Positions 58,301 to 64,000 of a stretch of 64,000 nucleotides of DNA are shown in pieces; position 1 is the stretch's first letter; each line of letters starts with the position of its first letter. Under the pieces are notes generated by a model. The model saw nothing but the letters and a program-made list of their open reading frames with translations. It was not told the origin of the DNA and did no database searches. The translations under genes were made by a program, and so were the position numbers. The DNA is taken from positions 43,556,440-43,620,439 of the forward strand of contig OX485807.1 in assembly GCA_950295325.1 (NCBI GenBank). Reading direction: 5' to 3'. Origin of the DNA: Polytrichum commune. Taxonomy: Eukaryota > Streptophyta > Polytrichopsida > Polytrichales > Polytrichaceae.

Positions 58301-61138
58301 TTTCCTCATAATTTTTGGAGCTCATATGAATATCTTATTCATTATCAAAATGAGGATTCTTGAGCTCATTACATGGTCACATAAGTCCCCCCCAATTATG
58401 TTGGCTAATGAGCCTAGTATGGTTAACATTTGTTGACCAGGTAGTCCAATCTCTTTCAAACACATATCTTTTTGGTGTCCATTCTTAGATCCACACCTAA
58501 CCACACATCACTCAAATATAGGTGTCTGATCAAGAAAAGTAACTGAGTAAGGCCTGCATACCTTACTACAACTTACTTCACAAACTCGCATCATCAAGTC
58601 CTAAGTCCTTGAAGATGCAACCCTAGAAACTCATGGGCCAGTTAGAGCTTAATTTTCAGAATCTCATGTGAATTTGCAATGTCTCTTGCATGTGTACTTT
58701 GTATATAGCCACTATATTTAACTCATAGATGGCATTCAAAAAGAAATCCAGAAATAGAAGGCAGCAGACGTACATACTGGTGCTTGCATTGAAGCATCCA
58801 CTGCTGACACAGAGGAGCGCCAGTGTGTAAGTTCCCACCCTTGCTCCGTACTTTCGATTTGCAGCCATTACCAGAGTAGCCTCAGTAGAGGCTGACATTA
58901 ACCCCAACGCCAGTCGTAATGAGTAGAACACTTGCACCTGGTATTCATTCTTTGGATATCAAAGAGCTTGACATCAATTGTACTAAAGGACCCTATAGCA
59001 CCCTGTAGAAGAAAGAAAGAAAGATGACTTGAATGTTGCCACCAGCATGACTTATGGTGTTGTTTCATTTTCAAGTTGGTGTAAGTCTATATGTAATCCC
59101 AAAGCAGGCATCACAAGAATTGGAGAGCCTCTTAAGACTACTGGTTCCTTTAAAGGTGAACACCTTCCAAGGCCACAGACAAGCCGGCCTGCACCTATTT
59201 CCCCCCAGAGGCAAGCTCTTAACTTCTCACATGCTTGGTTGAAAATATGTGGTTCACCTGGATACCCCCACTATGATTGGATGGACCATAGTGATAGGGT
59301 GCCCCAAAAATTAAGCGCTAGGAAGGTCATCCATCTGAGAAATTCTGGCCTTAAGCCGCTTATCCTCAGAGTTACCATGGGATCAGGGTTAAGGTCTTGG
59401 GTTCAAGCCACCCTTTACCCTAGAGCATCCTGTACTTCTAGCTCAGCAACCATTGTCAGCTTCCTCTAAAAGCTGGACTTATATTGTGGTCATTGTAAAC
59501 CACAGCTTCTAAGAGCCTCAGTCAGTGATATTGATCTTACAAAATGGCATGCTCTCCAGGTAGTTGAGTGCAAAACCCACCCAAAGACTTCTCAAACACA
59601 AAGCACCAACATGTAATGATTGAGACTGCATGAGGAAATGTAGGCCCACCTTAGAGAATCCATAGGAGGAGAGCAAGTGAACAGGGCCCGAAAAGAAAGC
59701 ATGTAGTAACAGGTAGAGGTACGATCGCAAAGCAAACTCTGAGCTGCGCCCACAAAGTCAACTATTAAAATCTAGCATGTAATGAAGAGGATCCACCCCA
59801 AAAGCTGGAGAGTAACCAGTATGTATCCAACACTTCTAGGTCTTCTCTAACAACAAGTGGCAAATCATGATGGCAATCAGCACAAACACGTGCACCACAG
59901 AGTTTCAATCCTACAGAGAAGTTGGACATCGGCACAAGACTTTTGTGGCTCTATCAACTCATTCGTTTTGTCTCCAAATCGATTTGCGCATTTAGATCAC
60001 AGCTCTCGGAACATAAAAAATTCAATCCAACCTCGTAAACAGGAACTTGCACATGCAAATAAGAAACAAAATATATTCGGTAGTCACAACTAATTTTAAT
60101 CCTTACCCAAAAACGACCCCTATAGACTCTTGCCTAAAATGAACATGCCTTGAACATAAGAACCAAGGGTTGGTTCTGGACACAACTACAATCAACACTT
60201 TTCAAAACTGCCATTTATTCATACCATGCCCAAGAACTACATAGTAAGATGCATTCAAGTCCTTTTCAATTCCCAACAAGAATTAACATGATCAAATACT
60301 GATCCGCAGCTGGAACCAAGCCCCTATAAACTCTTGCCTAAAATGAGCATGCCTTCAACATAAGAGCATAGGGTTGGTTCCGGACACACCTAACTCAATA
60401 CTTTTGAAAAACATCATTTATACATACAATTTCCAAGAACTACATGGTAAGATGCATCAAGTCCTTATAAAATACCAACAAGACCCAACAAGAATTAAGG
60501 TGATCTAACACCAATCCGCAGCTGAATCCCAACCAACCACAGCTCCATAATCACATACCTTTACTCCCATGTCTGAAAACCCGATTTGTGACCAAGAATT
60601 ACATGGTAAGATGCATTCAAGTACTTTAAAATTCCAGCAAGAATTAAGATGAACTAATACCAAGCCGACCAAACCAACCACGGCTCCATAATCACATACC
60701 TGTACTCCCATGTCTGAAAACCCGACTTGTGACCAAGCATCACATGGTAAGATGCATACAAGTCCTTTAAACTTCCAACAAGAATTAAGGCGATCCAATA
60801 CCAAGCCAAACCAAACCAAGCACAGGTTTGCTATTCACATACCTGTACTCCCAAGTCTGAAAACCGGATTTGTGAAACAGATAATGCAGGGGCTCCCAGT
60901 AATTGAAGACCTCATCACAATCATGGATGTTATTATACATGGCGCTGTAGTATCGAGCCAGCATGAGGAAGCAGAAGGCTCCACCCCATCCGAGCCCAGG
61001 GCTCTTCCTGCTCGCCAACGGATCGATCTCATTCTGCTTCAAATTGGTTCGAGGAATTTCTTTATGCGAACTGGATTCCTTCTCTTGCTGCATGTCCGAT
61101 CTCCTCCGCTTCCGCAGGTCGGGCGCCATGGCCGCCAT
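55338..61138 (-). CDS. ALG9: ALG9-type dolichyl-P-Man alpha-1,2-mannosyltransferase (GT22)
   Basis: Ten exons on the minus strand: 60843-61138, 59650-59743, 58778-58937, 57925-58148, 57404-57696, 56871-56985, 56337-56493, 56028-56224, 55783-55875, 55338-55481. They total 1773 nt (590 aa) and keep frame across nine GT-AG introns of 112-1099 bp. ALG9 adds alpha-1,2-mannoses to the lipid-linked oligosaccharide in the ER lumen, using dolichyl-phosphate-mannose. Diagnostic motifs: the acidic lumenal motif HDCDEVFNYWEPLHYL with GFQTWEYSSEFALRSY (exons 1-2), SASTEATL, FNASTSLLPSSFAMY, RYFYGRW, VEGPFFYFRN, the GT22 motif LQPHKEERFLYPVYPLI (exons 5-6), and VCVGSDWYQYPSSFFLP near the C terminus. Multiple hydrophobic spans fit a polytopic membrane protein. 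The length is close to plant ALG9. The start is the ATG at 61138; a second ATG lies 3 codons later. Intron 1 holds tandem copies of the exon-1 donor region and intron 3 an interspersed repeat. Confidence 0.95.
58245..58530. repeat. Dispersed repeat, copy 3 of 3, in ALG9 intron 3
   Basis: Homologous to 930-1200 and to about 38095-38200, with blocks in the same order. It lies wholly within intron 3 (58149-58777), so it does not affect the coding frame. A 61-codon open frame here is incidental. Confidence 0.6.
60105..60870. repeat. Nested tandem duplications in ALG9 intron 1, including splice-donor copies
   Basis: The exon-1 end (antisense of GFQTWEYR plus GTATGTG) at about 60837-60870 recurs inside the intron, starting at 60700 and 60559 (offsets 143 and 141 from 60843). 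Each copy still has a GT at the donor position. A core TACATGGTAAGATGCATTCA occurs four times (about 60230, 60442, 60600, 60740), and a larger unit of about 205 bp (CTTGCCTAAAATGA(A/G)CATGCC) is duplicated at about 60131 and 60336. The copies are diverged by substitutions but ordered head to tail. Confidence 0.8.
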
Positions 61139-64000
61139 CTCTACAAACCAATTGCTCTCAAATTTTGAAACTCTGCTTCTCCTCTGTCACAACTCTGCTT
61201 CTACAATGCACAAATTTAGGGTTTCATGGAGACGAGAGAGCCAGTTGTCGAAGTTCAACGGAGGGTTTGTAGGGTTTATAATGAAGTCCAAGACCAAAGG
61301 AACTCCAAAATCGAGCGATCTTATTGGTCAACCAAATAGTTAGGACCCTAGGAGTGTACACTAGGGTGTGGGTCTAAGGTATGAAAATTTGAGGTGGTGC
61401 TAATGTGGGATTTCTTTCTCTGAAGATTTTGTTGGTCCCCATTCAAGAAATAAGAGTTATCCATCAATTATTGGTAAATTTGATGTTGAGTTTGGGTCCA
61501 CATCCTCAGTTTGGCCTCTTCATTTGAGGGTATTCAATGTCTATAGACTGCCAACAAGTAGGCAATAACCACACAAACTTGGGGTTGTTTCAAGCCTAGC
61601 ATGTAGGCTTTCTTTAATTAACATCTAGCACAGTTATTTTGAGTGACCTAGCCTGCCATGACTGACATCTACATGTAGGTATAAGACAGACAAGTTCGCC
61701 CAAAGTACCAGCATGTCAACATGGCCAACTCCCTACAAGGCCATCAATGCCTACATGGCAACTACACTCCCATTACATGTTCACGGTCATACATGCATGT
61801 TCCCTTCATTCCCATGCCCATAAATTGGTGTTCTCAACCATGCGAATGGCCAGTGAGGCCCATGGCCACCAAGAGCCACCACAAATGGCCATACAGGCAA
61901 GCCTCACAATAAAATGACTTAGACTTATAAGGTTACATGCAAGGGTTTTTAGTATGCTTATAAGTGGCATGGGTGTAGTTTGGTGAATTTTTGGATCGGT
62001 CATCTATATTTCACTTGTGTCTAAATTAGATGAGGGTCAAACAACAAATGATGTAATCACAATGAGGGTCAAACAAAGAACAATGTAAATACACATGTTA
62101 AATTATTATTACAGACTACATCTTGAATTTATTTGAATACATTGAACTCAATTATGAACATAATTATTGGGATGAGCTATGTTTTTAGTTAAAGAATCAA
62201 CAACATTGCGCAACGACGATAAGTTATGCGAATAGCCTTTCAATTATGATTACCCTAACCATAATCGTGCCCATAGCCAATCCACAAGTAAACTTCATAG
62301 TTATGTAAGTATCTTATTCACTACTTGCGTGTCACTTGTTACCTATCATGTGGAATGCCATTTCCCAACATAAAAATAGTTTGGGGTTTAGGGTGTCCCA
62401 TGCATTTATCAACTAGGTCTTGCCATATCCCAATTAAACATATCTCCACTAGACCATGCACATGCTAAATAGAGTACATAATATTTTATACCTTTGGTGA
62501 GCCCTTCATCTTGGGCGGGGTAGCTCATCATGAGTCAAAGCCCACCAAAGCCTAGGCACACCCCCGCCATAATTAGGAAGCAATCAATAAGACAACAACA
62601 CTTATTTTTGACATGGGAGAAAGTAAGATACCAGAGTATCTGATATTAAAGCAATCTCTTGGCAGACTAAAGGAGGGCCGCTATATGACCCATTTATGGC
62701 ATTGGCATGCCCCGTACCCCCCGTCTTATGGGGACACTATTGCTTGGAGCCTTGACTCACTGTAGGGCACGATACCCTTAAATGCAATTAACTTTGAATT
62801 TGCTCTCAATTTCATGGCTTGGAGTCAATAAAACTACACTTGGAATGCACATAGCTTACAATGTAAACTACATCGATATGTGTAATTGAGTTACATTCGC
62901 GAATAGGTTGCCTCTTTGCCAATGCCAATTACCTTGGATCAAAACCAGATTACAAAAACCTATTATTTTGTTCATCGATACGCATGACAATCATAGTTAA
63001 AATAAATCATGTATTATGTTATTGTGGTACCGAATATTCAAAGTAGTGTGGAGTGTCGGAAAAAATAGTGTGAGGCAACCTAATTGCACAAATCAATGTT
63101 AGTACACTAATTGCATGTTTTAATGCTTGCCAATCCTCGAATCTATGCCAGGTGGACAAAGTTTAGCTTTCTTGCCACCTCATGCACCAAGTCCTTTGGT
63201 TGGCCCAACCACTTGTGAAGAAATTTACTAAGTAGTGTGTTTGGTGTCATGTGGTATATTTTATGACATTGTGGTAACTTTTCTAATGACACTTCTTATG
63301 AATAAGTTTTCAAGTATTGTCATGGATGATTGAGATTTGGGTGAAGTCCATGGCAATTGTTGGATGAAAGTTTGATATAGTTTGCATCTTAACATTTATG
63401 TGATGAAATATTGTCATGGATGATTGAAAATCGGATGAAAAATCACTTAGTAAGTGATAGGATTAGGTGCAAGTATGGTAAAGTGGACCAAAAAAGTACT
63501 TTGGTGTATTAAAACTATAGTTCTTTGGTCAAACGCCTAAAAGTAGTACCAAATTAAATTTTTTGTTCAAATTGAATTTTTGAACAAATTGTTGTTCAAT
63601 TTTTTTTTTTCATGGTGACCTTATTGTTGTCTTAAGTACTCAAATGTAGAATACCAAGATGAGATCTTCATAAGTTTTAATTAAAAGTCATGCTCAAAAG
63701 CAAATGGCTAGATTTGGTTTTGAACAAAAAAATTCATGCCCTTGTTTATTTTGAATTTTTTTTTCAAATTCCTTGAATTCATGACACACTTGAGGTCATC
63801 GACAAATTTATTTGTAGAAAATCATCAATTAAATGAAATTTTGTGATGTTTGAAACAAAATTTTGACAATTACTTGTTCACTATCATTGTTTACACACCC
63901 ACTTGCACCATCTTCTATAATATGTACACATTTTTTTGAGATTTTGTTTTTCATCATAAATTGCTTAGCTGTATAGATAAAAAAAAATTGAATTTTTGTG
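61139..64000. other. Intergenic, upstream of ALG9
   Basis: The first few hundred bases should contain the ALG9 promoter and 5' UTR; no TATA box or other element can be picked out with confidence. The remainder is AT-rich with poly-A/T runs and no gene seen. Confidence 0.45.

Noticed and set aside
59029-59469. 146-codon plus-strand frame inside ALG9 intron 2
   Set aside because: Opposite to the gene, no recognisable motif, with composition of an interspersed repeat.

Overview
The window is gene-poor nuclear DNA of a land plant. The evidence is GT-AG introns in recognisable plant genes, interstitial CCCTAAA/TTTAGGG telomere-type repeats, and many small DNA-transposon derivatives (hAT-like with 8-bp target duplications, Mutator-like with 9-bp ones). 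Large AT-rich intergenic stretches and very low gene density suggest a big genome. I cannot tell from sequence alone whether it is a bryophyte, lycophyte, fern or gymnosperm.

Only two intact protein-coding genes are well supported. One is a three-exon 2-oxoglutarate/Fe(II)-dependent dioxygenase of the plant hormone/flavonoid (DOXC) type on the + strand at 47.93-49.61 kb (388 aa, all catalytic residues present). The other is a ten-exon ALG9-type alpha-1,2-mannosyltransferase on the - strand at 55.34-61.14 kb (590 aa, every junction consistent with GT-AG splicing). A decayed paralogue of the dioxygenase lies at 35.39-36.90 kb on the - strand with its introns still recognisable. A hAT transposase C-terminal (dimerisation) fragment sits at 53.2-53.6 kb. 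The two intact genes belong to unrelated processes (specialised or hormone metabolism; ER N-glycan assembly).

Layout. 0-8 kb: repeats, a hAT-type MITE (2.8-3.2 kb) and two tail-to-tail copies of a second hAT-type family (3.8-5.9 and 6.6-7.4 kb). 8-24 kb: mostly featureless AT-rich DNA with a foldback at 10.2-10.7 kb, MITEs at 14.4 and 19.2 kb, a 193-bp tandem duplication, paired perfect hairpins at 15.5 kb and a telomere-like tract at 22.2 kb. 24.1-30.5 kb: the most striking structure, arrays of a 22-bp perfect palindrome (half-site TTTACGAACG) arranged at several periods, within a roughly 5.2-kb inverted-repeat (foldback) element. 30.5-38 kb: tandem repeats, unrecognised coding-like fragments and the dioxygenase pseudogene. 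41-45.1 kb: a cluster of small TIR elements, one nested in another. 47.3-49.6 kb: the dioxygenase with a tandemly duplicated leader. 51.3-52.5 kb: a symmetrical Mutator-like hairpin with 474-bp arms. 55.3-61.1 kb: ALG9, whose first intron contains tandem copies of its own exon-1 splice-donor region. 61.1-64 kb: no gene seen.

All homology calls come from reading translated frames by eye; no database search or alignment program was run.
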